A stretch of DNA of 64,000 nucleotides from assembly GCA_963715815.1 (NCBI GenBank), contig OY970278.1:1798001-1862000 (forward strand), read 5' to 3'. The notes under the pieces were generated by a model. It was given only the letters and a program-made list of their open reading frames with translations. It had not been told where the DNA came from and did not search any database. The first letter of the stretch is position 1. Each line of letters begins with the position of its first letter. This DNA is from JAFAMS01 sp963715815 (GTDB lineage Bacteria > Vulcanimicrobiota > Vulcanimicrobiia > Vulcanimicrobiales > Vulcanimicrobiaceae). The position numbers were made by a program, and so were the translations under genes. Shown one piece after another: positions 6,839 through 15,143 of the stretch.

Positions 6839-9166
6839 GTGCGACGTTTCTCGCTTGTTCTGATCACGCTCGGGTCGCTGTTGACGTTCATGCCGCTCAT
6901 GGGGCTGGGAAATACGAATGCGAGCGTCGTTGTGATTCCGATTCACGGTACGATCGATACCGGGATGGAGCACCTCGTCGAACGCGCCGTCACCGAAGCG
7001 CGCGACGATCACGCGAAGGCGATCGTCCTCGACGTCAACACGTTCGGCGGCCTGGTCGAAGCCGCGACGAACATTCGAGACGCGCTATACTCTTCGGGAA
7101 TTCCGGTCGATGCGTACATCTCCGAACGCGCGTGGTCAGCGGGCGCACTGATTTCGCTTGCCGCGGGAAAGATCGTGATGGCGCCGGGTTCGAGCATCGG
7201 TGCGGCCGAGCCGATTCCGAAGACGCCGAAAACCGTTTCGGCGCTGCGCGCAGAGTTCGAGTCGACGGCGCAACGCGCACACCGCGATCCGAACATCGCG
7301 GGCGGAATGGTCGATGCGAATCTCGCCGTCCTTCCATATAAGAAGCCGGGCGCGATCCTCAGCTTGACGGCCGAGGACGCCGTGCGCGCGCACTTTGCGG
7401 ACGGGATCGCGATGACGCAAGAAGATGCGCTCAAACAATTCGGTCTGGCCGGCGCGACGATCGTGACGCCGGCGTATACGTTCGGCGAGCGGCTTGCGCG
7501 CTTCGCCACGAATCCGGAGGTGAGTGGAATGCTCTTGTCACTCGGATTTCTCGGATTTCTGATCGAGCTGCAAACGCTACACGGTATCGCCGGTGCGATC
7601 GGAGCCGCCGCGCTCGCGCTGTTTTTCGGCTCGCACGTCTATGCGGGGTTCAGCAACACGCTCGTCATCCTGCTCGGCGTTGCCGGTATCGTTCTCATCA
7701 TGATCGAGCTGCACGTCTTTCCCGGTCACGGCATCTCCGGGATTGCAGGCGCAGTCGCGCTGATTGCGGCCGTCTTTCTAGCCTTCGGCGGTCTGCCGTT
7801 TGTGTTCGTAACTACGCAGGCGCTTGCGATCGCTATTGTGCTTTCCGCGCTCGTATTTTGGGGAACGTCACGCGTTTTTCCGGAAAACGCGTGGATGCGC
7901 CGGGTCGTTTTCGCCGCCGAACAAGGCCCGGACTACGTTGCTTCGGCCGACTATCATACGCTTGTCGGAAAGACGGGAATGGCGACTTCGTATCTGCGTC
8001 CGGCCGGTGTTGCAACGATCGACGGTAAGCGTATCCCCGTGCTCACCGAGGGTGATTTCGTCGGAGCGGGAACGGCGGTCACCGTGACGCGTGTCGAAGG
8101 CGCGCGAATTTTCGTACGGCCGGCTGTAGAAGTCGGCGACGTCAAAAGGAGCTGCGACGACATGACCCTGGATTTTAGCATCGGCCTGATCGCGCTTGCG
8201 GTCATCGTTGGGTTGATGATCTTCCTGTACTACTTCCCGCTTGGGATGTGGATCAGGACGCTCGCAGCGGGCGTCCCGCTTTCTATTCTCTCGCTGATCC
8301 GCATGCGACTCATCGGGATCCCTCCGGGCGCAATCGTGACCAATTTAGTTCGCGCGCGCAAAGCCGGGTTGTCGCTGACAATCGATCAGCTGCAGTCGCA
8401 TCTTTTGGCAGGCGGCAACATCGACAACGTCACGCTCGCGATGATCGCGGCACAGCGCGCCCAGATTCCACTCGAATGGCAGCGCGCTGCGGCGATCGAT
8501 CTGGCCGGCCGCAATGTCCTGGAAGCGTTGCAAACGTCCGTCGTTCCGAAGGTGATCGAGACGCCGACATTCCAAGGCGTCGCGCAAAACGGTATTCAGC
8601 TCAACGTTAAGGCGCGCATTACGGTGCGCAGCAATCTCGATCGGTACGTCGGCGGCGCTGGCGAACCGACTATCGTTGCGCGCGTCGGTGAAGGCGTCGT
8701 GTCCGCGGTCGGCGCGGCGGTCGATCATAAGGAAGTCCTCGAGTATCCTGATCGCATCTCGAAAGCGGTTCTCTCGAAAGGCTTGGATGCGGGCACCGCA
8801 TTCGAGATCGTTTCGATCGATATCGCCGACGTCGATGTCGGCAAGAATATCGGCGCAGAGCTTCAGATCTCGCAAGCTGAAGCCGACCGGCGCATCGCGC
8901 AAGCGAAAGCTGCGGAACGTCAATACGCGGCGCAAGCCGGCGAACAAGAGCAGAAGGCAGAGACGCAGCGCATGCGTGCGCGCGTCGTAGAAGCCGAAGC
9001 CTCGGTGCCGCTCGCGGTCGCCGAAGCGTTTCGCTCCGGGAATCTCGGCATCATGGACTACTACCGCATGAACAACATCAAGGCGGATACGGATATGCGC
9101 TCTGCGATCTCTACCGGCGTCGCACCCGAGCAGCCGCCGCCCTCGACGTCAACGCCGACCTCGTGA
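6839..9166 (+). CDS. NfeD-type membrane protease fused in frame to flotillin-like FloA
   Basis: A 775-residue protein that joins two normally separate neighbours. Residues 1-441 are an NfeD1b protein: a signal-like N-terminus, a ClpP-class serine protease domain (SAGALISLAAG with a candidate catalytic serine at about 100, then KIVMAPGSSIGAAEP), about four membrane segments, and a C-terminal OB domain. Residues 442-775 are a complete SPFH/flotillin (FloA): a membrane hairpin, LTIDQLQSHLLAGGNIDNV, the SPFH core, and an Ala/Glu/Gln-rich coiled coil. No stop separates them. The junction still holds AAGGAG plus ATG (8146-8164), so a separate FloA may also be made. The pair is thought to organise membrane microdomains. 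GTG start at 6839. Confidence 0.88.
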   Translation: MRRFSLVLITLGSLLTFMPLMGLGNTNASVVVIPIHGTIDTGMEHLVERAVTEARDDHAKAIVLDVNTFGGLVEAATNIRDALYSSGIPVDAYISERAWSAGALISLAAGKIVMAPGSSIGAAEPIPKTPKTVSALRAEFESTAQRAHRDPNIAGGMVDANLAVLPYKKPGAILSLTAEDAVRAHFADGIAMTQEDALKQFGLAGATIVTPAYTFGERLARFATNPEVSGMLLSLGFLGFLIELQTLHGIAGAIGAAALALFFGSHVYAGFSNTLVILLGVAGIVLIMIELHVFPGHGISGIAGAVALIAAVFLAFGGLPFVFVTTQALAIAIVLSALVFWGTSRVFPENAWMRRVVFAAEQGPDYVASADYHTLVGKTGMATSYLRPAGVATIDGKRIPVLTEGDFVGAGTAVTVTRVEGARIFVRPAVEVGDVKRSCDDMTLDFSIGLIALAVIVGLMIFLYYFPLGMWIRTLAAGVPLSILSLIRMRLIGIPPGAIVTNLVRARKAGLSLTIDQLQSHLLAGGNIDNVTLAMIAAQRAQIPLEWQRAAAIDLAGRNVLEALQTSVVPKVIETPTFQGVAQNGIQLNVKARITVRSNLDRYVGGAGEPTIVARVGEGVVSAVGAAVDHKEVLEYPDRISKAVLSKGLDAGTAFEIVSIDIADVDVGKNIGAELQISQAEADRRIAQAKAAERQYAAQAGEQEQKAETQRMRARVVEAEASVPLAVAEAFRSGNLGIMDYYRMNNIKADTDMRSAISTGVAPEQPPPSTSTPTS
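8146..8164 (+). promoter_or_regulatory. Internal Shine-Dalgarno and ATG for FloA within the fusion
   Basis: AAGGAG at 8146-8151 precedes an in-frame ATG at 8162-8164 by 10 nt, exactly where a free-standing flotillin would begin (MTLDFSIGLIALAV). This looks like the retained start site of an ancestral floA gene. It predicts a second product of 334 residues in addition to the long fusion. Confidence 0.55.
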
Positions 9167-9495
9167 GCGACATCCTGGTCTCGATCATCGAGAGCGTCGC
9201 GGAGGCCGCCGCGACGGCTAAGGCGCGCCGTGCGGGGCAGGCTCCGGCTTATTTGGTGCAGCGCTTCACGCAGAACGAGCCGCCACAGCCGGCAGCTCCC
9301 CCTCCGGTTAAGCCCGCGCCGATCGATCCGCCTCCCCCGCTCGTGGTGCAGGCCGCGCCGCCGCCCCGGCATGTCGCGCTCCGCCGGCTGCTTGCCGGAC
9401 CGGAGAGCCTCATGCGCGTCGTCGTAGGCGCTGAGATTCTCGGCCCGCCGATTGCGCTGCGGCGTCAGAACCCCTGGGACACTCCAGGCGTTTAA
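9163..9495 (+). CDS. Unknown proline-rich small protein between floA and phoH
   Basis: A 110-residue protein I do not recognise. The GTG start overlaps the stop of the NfeD-FloA gene (GTGA). The N-terminal 30 residues look helical (SDILVSIIESVAEAAATAKA). The middle, about residues 43-65, is rich in Pro and Ala (PPPVKPAPIDPPPPL), like a flexible spacer. The C-terminal 40 residues include RRLLAGPESLMRVVVGAEIL followed by GPP and basic residues. There is no clear membrane segment. The position in a tightly packed operon supports a real gene; the function cannot be named. Confidence 0.6.
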   Translation: MSDILVSIIESVAEAAATAKARRAGQAPAYLVQRFTQNEPPQPAAPPPVKPAPIDPPPPLVVQAAPPPRHVALRRLLAGPESLMRVVVGAEILGPPIALRRQNPWDTPGV

Positions 9496-9531
9496 GAGGT
9501 TTGTGACCGCAAACCAGAGCGAGGCCTAGCC

Positions 9532-10494
9532 GTCAAGCAAATCAGCAGCGAAGAAATTTTCGAGCTCGGACGAGCCGTCGATCCGCTGCGCGTTTTCGGT
9601 CAGTACGATCAGAACCTAACGGCGCTTGAAGCGCTGATTCCGGTCGTCGTGCGAATGGATGGGAATCGCGTATTCCTCAGCGGCGAAAAGCCGGCAGTCA
9701 CGCGCGCAATGCGCGTGCTCGAACAAATGAACGCTGCCGCGAGCAGCGGCAGCTCGCTCACGCCTGACGACGTAAGACTCGCCGTTCGCGAGATCGATAA
9801 TGCCGGTGAGCAACGCATTCCGCCGACGCTTTACACGACGCATCGCGGACGTGAGATTCGACCCAAAAGTGCGGGTCAAGCAAAATTCGTGCGCGCGATC
9901 GAACGCTCGCCGCTGACGTTCGGAATCGGACCGGCAGGCAGCGGCAAGACGTTTTTGGCGGTGACGATGGCGGTGCGTGCGATGCGTGCGCGCGAAGTCT
10001 CGCGTCTCATCCTTTCGCGTCCCGCGGTCGAAGCCGGCGAGAAGCTCGGATTTCTACCTGGCGATCTGCGTGAGAAAGTCGATCCGTATCTTCGTCCGCT
10101 TTACGATGCGCTCGACGAACTGCTCGATGACGGCGTCGTCGTGAAGAATCTCGAACGCGGAACGATCGAAGTTGCGCCGCTCGCGTACATGCGCGGCCGC
10201 ACGCTCTCCGACGCGTTCGTCATTCTCGATGAAGCGCAGAACGCAACGCACGAGCAGCTGAAGATGTTTTTGACGCGCCTCGGCAACGGCTCGAGGATGG
10301 TCGTTAATGGCGACGTCACGCAAATCGACTTGCCGTCCGGCGTGCGCAGCGGATTGCTCGAAGCTCCCGCGCTCTTCGAAAGTATCGACGGCATCGAGAT
10401 CGTCGAGCTCGACGACACCGACATCGTTCGGCATCCACTCGTGTCGGAAATCGTTCGCGCTTATGCCCGTCGCGCTCCTAAGCCGCGTTCGTAG
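9532..10494 (+). CDS. phoH: PhoH family ATPase (non-canonical start codon)
   Basis: PhoH is a cytosolic P-loop ATPase, often next to ybeY, with a suspected role in RNA metabolism. The Walker A motif is GPAGSGKTFLA and Walker B lies in AFVILDEAQNAT; GNGSRMVVNGDVTQIDLP is also typical. The first ATG in frame is at 9649, but the conserved N-terminal region lies upstream (DPLRVFGQYDQNLTALE) and is open back to 9496 without ATG, GTG or TTG. The best start is GTC at 9532, placed 7 nt after a GAGG at 9521-9524, giving 320 residues, the normal family length. Alternatives are an ATC or ATT just downstream, the shortened ATG form, or a sequence error of GTG to GTC. Confidence 0.9.
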   Translation, partial: VKQISSEEIFELGRAVDPLRVFGQYDQNLTALEALIPVVVRMDGNRVFLSGEKPAVTRAMRVLEQMNAAASSGSSLTPDDVRLAVREIDNAGEQRIPPTLYTTHRGREIRPKSAGQAKFVRAIERSPLTFGIGPAGSGKTFLAVTMAVRAMRAREVSRLILSRPAVEAGEKLGFLPGDLREKVDPYLRPLYDALDELLDDGVVVKNLERGTIEVAPLAYMRGRTLSDAFVILDEAQNATHEQLKMFLTRLGNGSRMVVNGDVTQIDLPSGVRSGLLEAPALFESIDGIEIVELDDTDIVRHPLVSEIVRAYARRAPKPRS

Positions 10495-10897
10495 CCGCGA
10501 CCTCAAGCTGACGTTGTTGCGCCGCACCGCACAGCGGTTGCTCGACGCGGTCGGCCGTCCGGACGCGACACTCTCGATCACGCTCGTGGGCGATGCGGCG
10601 ATTCGCAAGCTGAACCGCGAGTATCGTCGCAAAGACCGCCCGACCGACGTGTTGAGCTTTCCGCTCGGCGACGGAACGCAGCAAGCGCTCTTAGGTGACG
10701 TCGTGATCAGCGTCGCGACCGCAAAGCGGCAAGCTGCGGAATACGATGCGACACTGCAGCGCGAGATCGAGCGTCTCCTGATCCACGGCGTCTTGCACCT
10801 GTTAGGCCACGATCATCACAAACTCGACGAGCGCACCCGCATGGAGCGCGAAGAACGGCGTTTGGCGCTCGCGATCGGGATGCCGTGGCCGTATTAA
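10463..10897 (+). CDS. ybeY: Endoribonuclease YbeY
   Basis: A 144-residue YbeY. The metal-binding motif H-x3-H-x5-H is present as HGVLHLLGHDH, preceded by NREYRRKDRPTDVLSFPLG, the conserved strand and substrate loop. YbeY is a zinc-dependent endoribonuclease required for 16S rRNA 3'-end maturation and ribosome quality control. The ATG at 10463 lies inside the end of phoH; the frame extends further upstream but that would only add residues antisense to the family pattern. The phoH-ybeY-dgkA order is common in Firmicutes-like genomes. Confidence 0.94.
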   Translation: MPVALLSRVRSRDLKLTLLRRTAQRLLDAVGRPDATLSITLVGDAAIRKLNREYRRKDRPTDVLSFPLGDGTQQALLGDVVISVATAKRQAAEYDATLQREIERLLIHGVLHLLGHDHHKLDERTRMEREERRLALAIGMPWPY

Positions 10898-11223
10898 GAT
10901 ACGCGCTCGAGGGAATCGCGCTTGCCTGGCGGACGCAGCGAAACTTTCGCATTCAGGTTGGGCTCGCGCTCGTCGCGGTGGTGGTGTTCGTGCTGCTGCA
11001 TGCCTCGGTGCTGGCCTTCGCGATCCTATCCCTCACGATCGCGTTCGTGCTCGCGTTCGAAGCGATGAACACTGCGCTCGAGGCGCTGGTCGACCTCGTT
11101 TCGCCGGAACGGCATGCGCTTGCGAAGGCTGCCAAGGACGCTGCGGCCGGCTCGGTCCTGATTGCGGCGCTCGGCGCGCTCGCCGTTGGCGTCCTCCTGG
11201 TGCTTGCTTTCTGGGCACATTAA
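10885..11223 (+). CDS. dgkA: Diacylglycerol/undecaprenol kinase
   Basis: A 112-residue integral membrane kinase of the DagK/UdpK family. It shows the N-terminal ALEGIALAWRTQRNFRIQ segment, three membrane helices, and the family's active-site helix with FVLAFEAMNTALEALVDL and the following SPERHALAKAAKDAAAG. In Gram-positive-type bacteria these enzymes phosphorylate undecaprenol, while in proteobacteria they phosphorylate diacylglycerol; which applies here is not decidable by sequence alone. The GTG start overlaps ybeY by 13 bp. Confidence 0.93.
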   Translation: MAVLRYALEGIALAWRTQRNFRIQVGLALVAVVVFVLLHASVLAFAILSLTIAFVLAFEAMNTALEALVDLVSPERHALAKAAKDAAAGSVLIAALGALAVGVLLVLAFWAH

Positions 11224-11330
11224 GGGACCCGGCCCAAAGGCGTGGTATAGTATCCTCTGCTTGAGTACGGACCCACTACCGGGCAGTCCAGAGCCGGCGC
11301 CCACACCGTAAGGCAGCGGTTTAGGAAGCG

Positions 11331-12638
11331 ATGCCGGCCAACCTAGCCTGGGAGATCCTGGCGCTCGTGCTTCTGATCGGAGGCGCGGCGTTTTTTGCCT
11401 CGTCGGAGGCCGCTTTGATTTCGGTCTCGCGACTGCGCGTCCGGCAAATGACGGAGCAGAACGTACGCGGGAGCCGCTCAGCGCTGCGTCTGCTCGACGA
11501 TCGCAGCCGCCTACTCGCGACAGTTTTGATCGGCAATACCGTCGTGCTGCTGGCGGCCGACTCGCTTGCCACCTGGATTTTCATCCGGGAAGGCATCCGT
11601 CACGCGGCAATTTGGTCGACGCTCCTCATGACCGTTTTGATCTTGCTCTTCGGTGAGATCATTCCCAAGACGATCGCGGTCGCGAATTCAGAGCGGTGGG
11701 CGATACGGCTTGGACCGGTGCTGGAACGCGTTGCGTGGCTGCTCGGCCCAATCAATCGCATTTTCGTCGGACTCACGAATGCGATCGTCCGGCCGTTCGG
11801 AATTCGACCGAGCACGCAAGGTCCGTTCGTTACGGAAGACGACATTCGCACGATCGTCAACGTCGGCGCCGAACAGAACGTCCTCGAAGAAGAAGAGCGT
11901 GAGATGATCCATTCGGTCATCCAATTCGGGGACACGATCGTTCGCGAAGTCATGCAACCGCGGCCGACCATGGTCTGCGTCGCCGTGAATGAAACACCGC
12001 GCAAGGCGCTGGAGCTCGTGATCTCCGAGGGCTACTCGAAGCTGCCCGTTTACGAGGAGACGATCGACAACATCATCGGGGCCGTCTACGAGCGCGAGCT
12101 GTTAATCGCGCTCGCAAACGGTAGCATCGCGACCATTTCGATGCGCTCGATCATGCGTAAGGTCGCAGTCGTCCCTGAAAACAAAAAAGTCGCCGATTTG
12201 CTGCGGGACATGAAGCGCGACCAGTTTTCGCTCGCGATCGTGCTCGACGAGTACGGCGGAACGGCCGGTCTCGTCACGGACGAAGATATTCTCGAAGAGA
12301 TTGTGGGCGAGATTCGAGACGAGCATGATGTCGGCGAAGAAGAGCCGATTCGCGTGCTCGACCCAAGCGAAGCAATCGTCGACGCGCGCGTCAACATCGA
12401 GGACGTCAACGCGGAGCTCGGGACGCATCTGCCGCATGAGGAGTTCGAAACGATCGGCGGCTATCTCGTCGGAACTCTTGGTCACTTCCCGCACGAGGGC
12501 GAGGAGATGACGACCGACGACGGTGTGAAGCTGCGCGTCGAGCGCATGCGCCACCGGCGTATTCTCTCAATTCGCGTCAAGCTCAACGGACGTGCTCACG
12601 CCGAGGAATCGATTGAGGCCGATGCCCACAGCATCTGA
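11331..12638 (+). CDS. HlyC/CorC-type CNNM-CBS membrane transporter
   Basis: A 435-residue protein with the CNNM/DUF21 membrane domain at about 1-190 (three to four helices; FFASSEAALISVSRLR near the start, EIIPKTIAVANSERWA later). Two CBS repeats follow at about 205-330 (VREVMQPRPTMVCV, SKLPVYEETIDNIIGAVYER, FSLAIVLDEYGGTAGLVTDE), then a C-terminal CorC_HlyC domain. Members of this family take part in magnesium/cobalt efflux or homeostasis; the old haemolysin name is historical. About 107 bp separate it from dgkA, with a TATAGT-like -10 around 11247, so it may have its own promoter. Its end overlaps cdd by 17 bp. Confidence 0.9.
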   Translation: MPANLAWEILALVLLIGGAAFFASSEAALISVSRLRVRQMTEQNVRGSRSALRLLDDRSRLLATVLIGNTVVLLAADSLATWIFIREGIRHAAIWSTLLMTVLILLFGEIIPKTIAVANSERWAIRLGPVLERVAWLLGPINRIFVGLTNAIVRPFGIRPSTQGPFVTEDDIRTIVNVGAEQNVLEEEEREMIHSVIQFGDTIVREVMQPRPTMVCVAVNETPRKALELVISEGYSKLPVYEETIDNIIGAVYERELLIALANGSIATISMRSIMRKVAVVPENKKVADLLRDMKRDQFSLAIVLDEYGGTAGLVTDEDILEEIVGEIRDEHDVGEEEPIRVLDPSEAIVDARVNIEDVNAELGTHLPHEEFETIGGYLVGTLGHFPHEGEEMTTDDGVKLRVERMRHRRILSIRVKLNGRAHAEESIEADAHSI

Positions 12639-13014
12639 GCTGCTCGAGGCGGCTCGCGAAGCACGCTCGCACGCCTACGCCCCGTATTCGAATTTCACCG
12701 TCGGCGCCGCGATCTTGACCAAAGGCGGCGATGTCATCACCGGCGCGAACGTCGAAAACGCATCCTATCCGGTCGGAATGTGCGCCGAGCGAACCGCGCT
12801 CTTTGCGGCTGTTGCGCAAGGACATCGGACCTTCGATGCGATTGCGATCGTGGGGCCCGAAGGCGTCGCGCTCACACCCTGCGGCGCATGCCGTCAAGCG
12901 CTTTCCGAATTCGGCGAGCTGCGCGTGGTTCGTGAAGGGCGTGACGATGTGAGTTTGTGCGACCTCTTACCGGACGCGTTTGGTCCGCGGCATCTTGCAC
13001 GAACGGGCGTATAA
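12622..13014 (+). CDS. cdd: Cytidine deaminase
   Basis: A 130-residue tetrameric-type cytidine deaminase. The zinc site is complete: VGMCAERTALFAA gives the Cys and catalytic Glu, and TPCGACRQALSEF gives the PCxxC pair. YAPYSNFTVGAA and the NVENASYPVG strand are also diagnostic. It converts cytidine and deoxycytidine to uridine forms in pyrimidine salvage. The ATG at 12622 lies within the end of the CorC gene; a longer GTG start at 12592 is possible but adds a tail without family support. cdd next to recO is a common arrangement. Confidence 0.93.
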   Translation: MPTASELLEAAREARSHAYAPYSNFTVGAAILTKGGDVITGANVENASYPVGMCAERTALFAAVAQGHRTFDAIAIVGPEGVALTPCGACRQALSEFGELRVVREGRDDVSLCDLLPDAFGPRHLARTGV

Positions 13015-13741
13015 GACCGACGCTTTCGTCCTGCGTGGACGCAATCTCGGCGAAGCGGACAAGATTTTCACATTGTTCACGCGTGCACGCGGCAAGATCG
13101 ACGCCGTCGCAAAAGGCGTGCGACGGATCAAGAGTCAAAACGCCGGCCGCTTAGAGTTTCTCACCGAAGCTGCCCTCATGATGCACTCCGGCCGCTCGCT
13201 CGACGTGATCACGGGCGCAACGATCTTACGTTCGGAGTGGGAAGGGATCGTGCAGCCCGCCACGTTTGCCGCTGCCAACGTCGTCGCGGAATTGGTCGAT
13301 GCGTTTTGCGAGCCGGACTTGGCACAGGACGAGATTTACGACCTGCTGCGTGGCGTCGTGCGCGCACTGGTGAATACCGAGCGGCCTTCAGAGCTTTTGC
13401 CGCGCTTCGAGCTAAGGCTGCTGGACGTGCTCGGCGTTCTGCCGAGTCTGGATGCATGCGTGCGCTGCGGTGATTCGCTCGAGCATGCACGCGAAGCTTG
13501 GCTCGATCCGTCCGCGGGCGGTCTCGTTTGCGGCGTTTGCCACTCCGCCGGCGACGCCGGAAAACTCACAGGCCAAGAGATCGAGAATATTCGTGCACTA
13601 GCCGCACCGCGCGCGCAGCGAGGCGCGACGACCGAGGCATTGCCTGCTGTGGCGCGCGCTGTCGACGCGTTGCTCGTCTACCATCTCGGGAAACGTGCGA
13701 AAGCGTCGGCATTTCTCGAGGAGATGGCGCACCACCGATGA
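12980..13741 (+). CDS. recO: DNA repair protein RecO
   Basis: A 253-residue RecO. The N-terminal OB domain starts KTDAFVLRGRNLGEADKIF, then GKIDAVAKGVRRIKS. The C-terminal half carries the zinc-binding pairs CVRCGD and CGVCHS. RecO loads RecA on SSB-coated single-stranded DNA with RecR in the RecF pathway. The start is TTG at 12980, inside the end of cdd; a second TTG at 12995 is possible. The stop overlaps ruvX as ATGA. Confidence 0.92.
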   Translation: MVRGILHERAYKTDAFVLRGRNLGEADKIFTLFTRARGKIDAVAKGVRRIKSQNAGRLEFLTEAALMMHSGRSLDVITGATILRSEWEGIVQPATFAAANVVAELVDAFCEPDLAQDEIYDLLRGVVRALVNTERPSELLPRFELRLLDVLGVLPSLDACVRCGDSLEHAREAWLDPSAGGLVCGVCHSAGDAGKLTGQEIENIRALAAPRAQRGATTEALPAVARAVDALLVYHLGKRAKASAFLEEMAHHR

Positions 13742-14154
13742 GCATTCTCGCGCTTGACGTCGGCGAGAAACGGATCGGGATCGCGGTCTCGGATCCGAGC
13801 GATTCCTATTCGCTCCCGCTCGATGTCCTCGAACGTACGGCAATTCGCGACGACGTCCGCCGCATCGTCGAGATCGCCGTTGAGCGCGGTGTGCAAGTGA
13901 TCGTCGTCGGCGATCCGGTTCGCCTGGGCGGCGAACGCGGATTGGCCTCGGAGAAAATCGACCGGTTCGTTGCCGAGCTCGAGCGAGGATGGAGCGGGCA
14001 AATCGAGCGCGTCGACGAGCGTCTAACGACCGCGCAAGCGACGAAATCCTTGATCGCCGCCGACGTTTCTCGCAAGAAACGAAAGCAAGTCGTCGACAAG
14101 CTCGCGGCCGCCTTGATCCTCGATACCTATCTCGCGCGACGGTCGACACGTTGA
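13738..14154 (+). CDS. ruvX: RuvX/YqgF family Holliday junction resolvase-like nuclease
   Basis: A 138-residue RNase H-fold protein. It starts ILALDVGEKRIGIAVSDPS, the family's first strand with the catalytic Asp, continues with VIVVGDPVRLGG, and has VERVDERLT-type acidic residues (QIERVDERLTTAQA) and a C-terminal DKLAAALILDTYL with further acidic residues. YqgF/RuvX proteins process 16S pre-rRNA 5' ends and have been proposed as Holliday junction resolvases. The ATG overlaps the recO stop and the TGA overlaps the TTG start of mltG. Confidence 0.93.
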   Translation: MSILALDVGEKRIGIAVSDPSDSYSLPLDVLERTAIRDDVRRIVEIAVERGVQVIVVGDPVRLGGERGLASEKIDRFVAELERGWSGQIERVDERLTTAQATKSLIAADVSRKKRKQVVDKLAAALILDTYLARRSTR

Positions 14155-15128
14155 GGCGTCTCGTCGTTGGCCTCGCGCTCATCGTCATTGTGGTGGTAGC
14201 GCGGTTCTGGTATATCGCCTTCGCGGACCACAGCCACCCCAGCGCCGCCACCGATGTAGTCGTGCCGCACGGCGCCACATCGGGAGAAGTGGCCTCGCTG
14301 CTCGCGCAGCGTGCGGTAATCACCGATCCGCTCACGTTCCGAATCTTGGCACGCGTTCGGCGCGTCGACCGCGATTTGGAAGCCGGCGAGTATGTCTTTC
14401 CGGCGCATCAGACGCCCGATCAAATCTTGCAAGAGTTGGTGATCGGGCGCGCACGCGTCGCGACGTGGGTAACGATCCCGGAAGGCTTCACCGCAGTGCA
14501 GATTGCGGATGCGCTTGCCGATCGTAAGCTCGGTTCGCAAGAAGCATATCAAACGTATTTCGACCACCAGACGATCGTGCTCGGCGGCGTGCGCACGAAG
14601 AGTCTCGAAGGCTACCTCTTTCCAAGCACCTATCTCTTTCCGCTCACACTGAGTCCCGATCAGGCCGCACTGATTCTCGTCGATCAGTTCCGCAGAGAAT
14701 TGCCGCGCGATGCCGAGCAGCAAGCACGCCGTTTGGGTTTCACGCTACCACAAGTCGTAATTGTCGCGTCGCTCGTCGAACGCGAAGCGAAAGCCGACGA
14801 CGAGCGCGCGTTGATCGCGGGCGTCATCTATAACCGCTTGCGCAAGGGAATGCCGCTGCAGGTCGATGCCTCGCTAGAATACGCCTTCCCGAATCATCAT
14901 ACGGAGATCACGCGCGCCGATCTCCGGACGGACTCGCCCTACAACACTTATTTGCACGTCGGGCTGCCGCCCACGCCGATTGCGAACCCCGGCCTACCCT
15001 CTTTGCTGGGGGCGCTGCACCCACAGCAAACGGACTACTATTATTACGTCTATAAGGGGAACGGGCATCACGCGTTCGCCCGAACGCTCGGGGAACACAA
15101 CGCAAACGTCGAACGCTATCTGCACTGA
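14151..15128 (+). CDS. mltG: Endolytic transglycosylase MltG
   Basis: A 325-residue membrane-anchored YceG/MltG. A single N-terminal helix (LVVGLALIVIVVVARFW) is followed by a LysM-like domain and the catalytic domain. The latter carries the key glutamate in VIVASLVEREAKADDERALI, then AGVIYNRLRKGMPLQVDAS, and the closing TDYYYYVYKGNGHHAFARTL. It cleaves nascent glycan strands in peptidoglycan and limits their length. The start is TTG at 14151, overlapping the ruvX stop. The ruvX-mltG-DUF1292 order is typical of Gram-positive-type genomes. Confidence 0.93.
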   Translation: MRRLVVGLALIVIVVVARFWYIAFADHSHPSAATDVVVPHGATSGEVASLLAQRAVITDPLTFRILARVRRVDRDLEAGEYVFPAHQTPDQILQELVIGRARVATWVTIPEGFTAVQIADALADRKLGSQEAYQTYFDHQTIVLGGVRTKSLEGYLFPSTYLFPLTLSPDQAALILVDQFRRELPRDAEQQARRLGFTLPQVVIVASLVEREAKADDERALIAGVIYNRLRKGMPLQVDASLEYAFPNHHTEITRADLRTDSPYNTYLHVGLPPTPIANPGLPSLLGALHPQQTDYYYYVYKGNGHHAFARTLGEHNANVERYLH

Positions 15129-15143
15129 GATTGGAGGCCCGCC

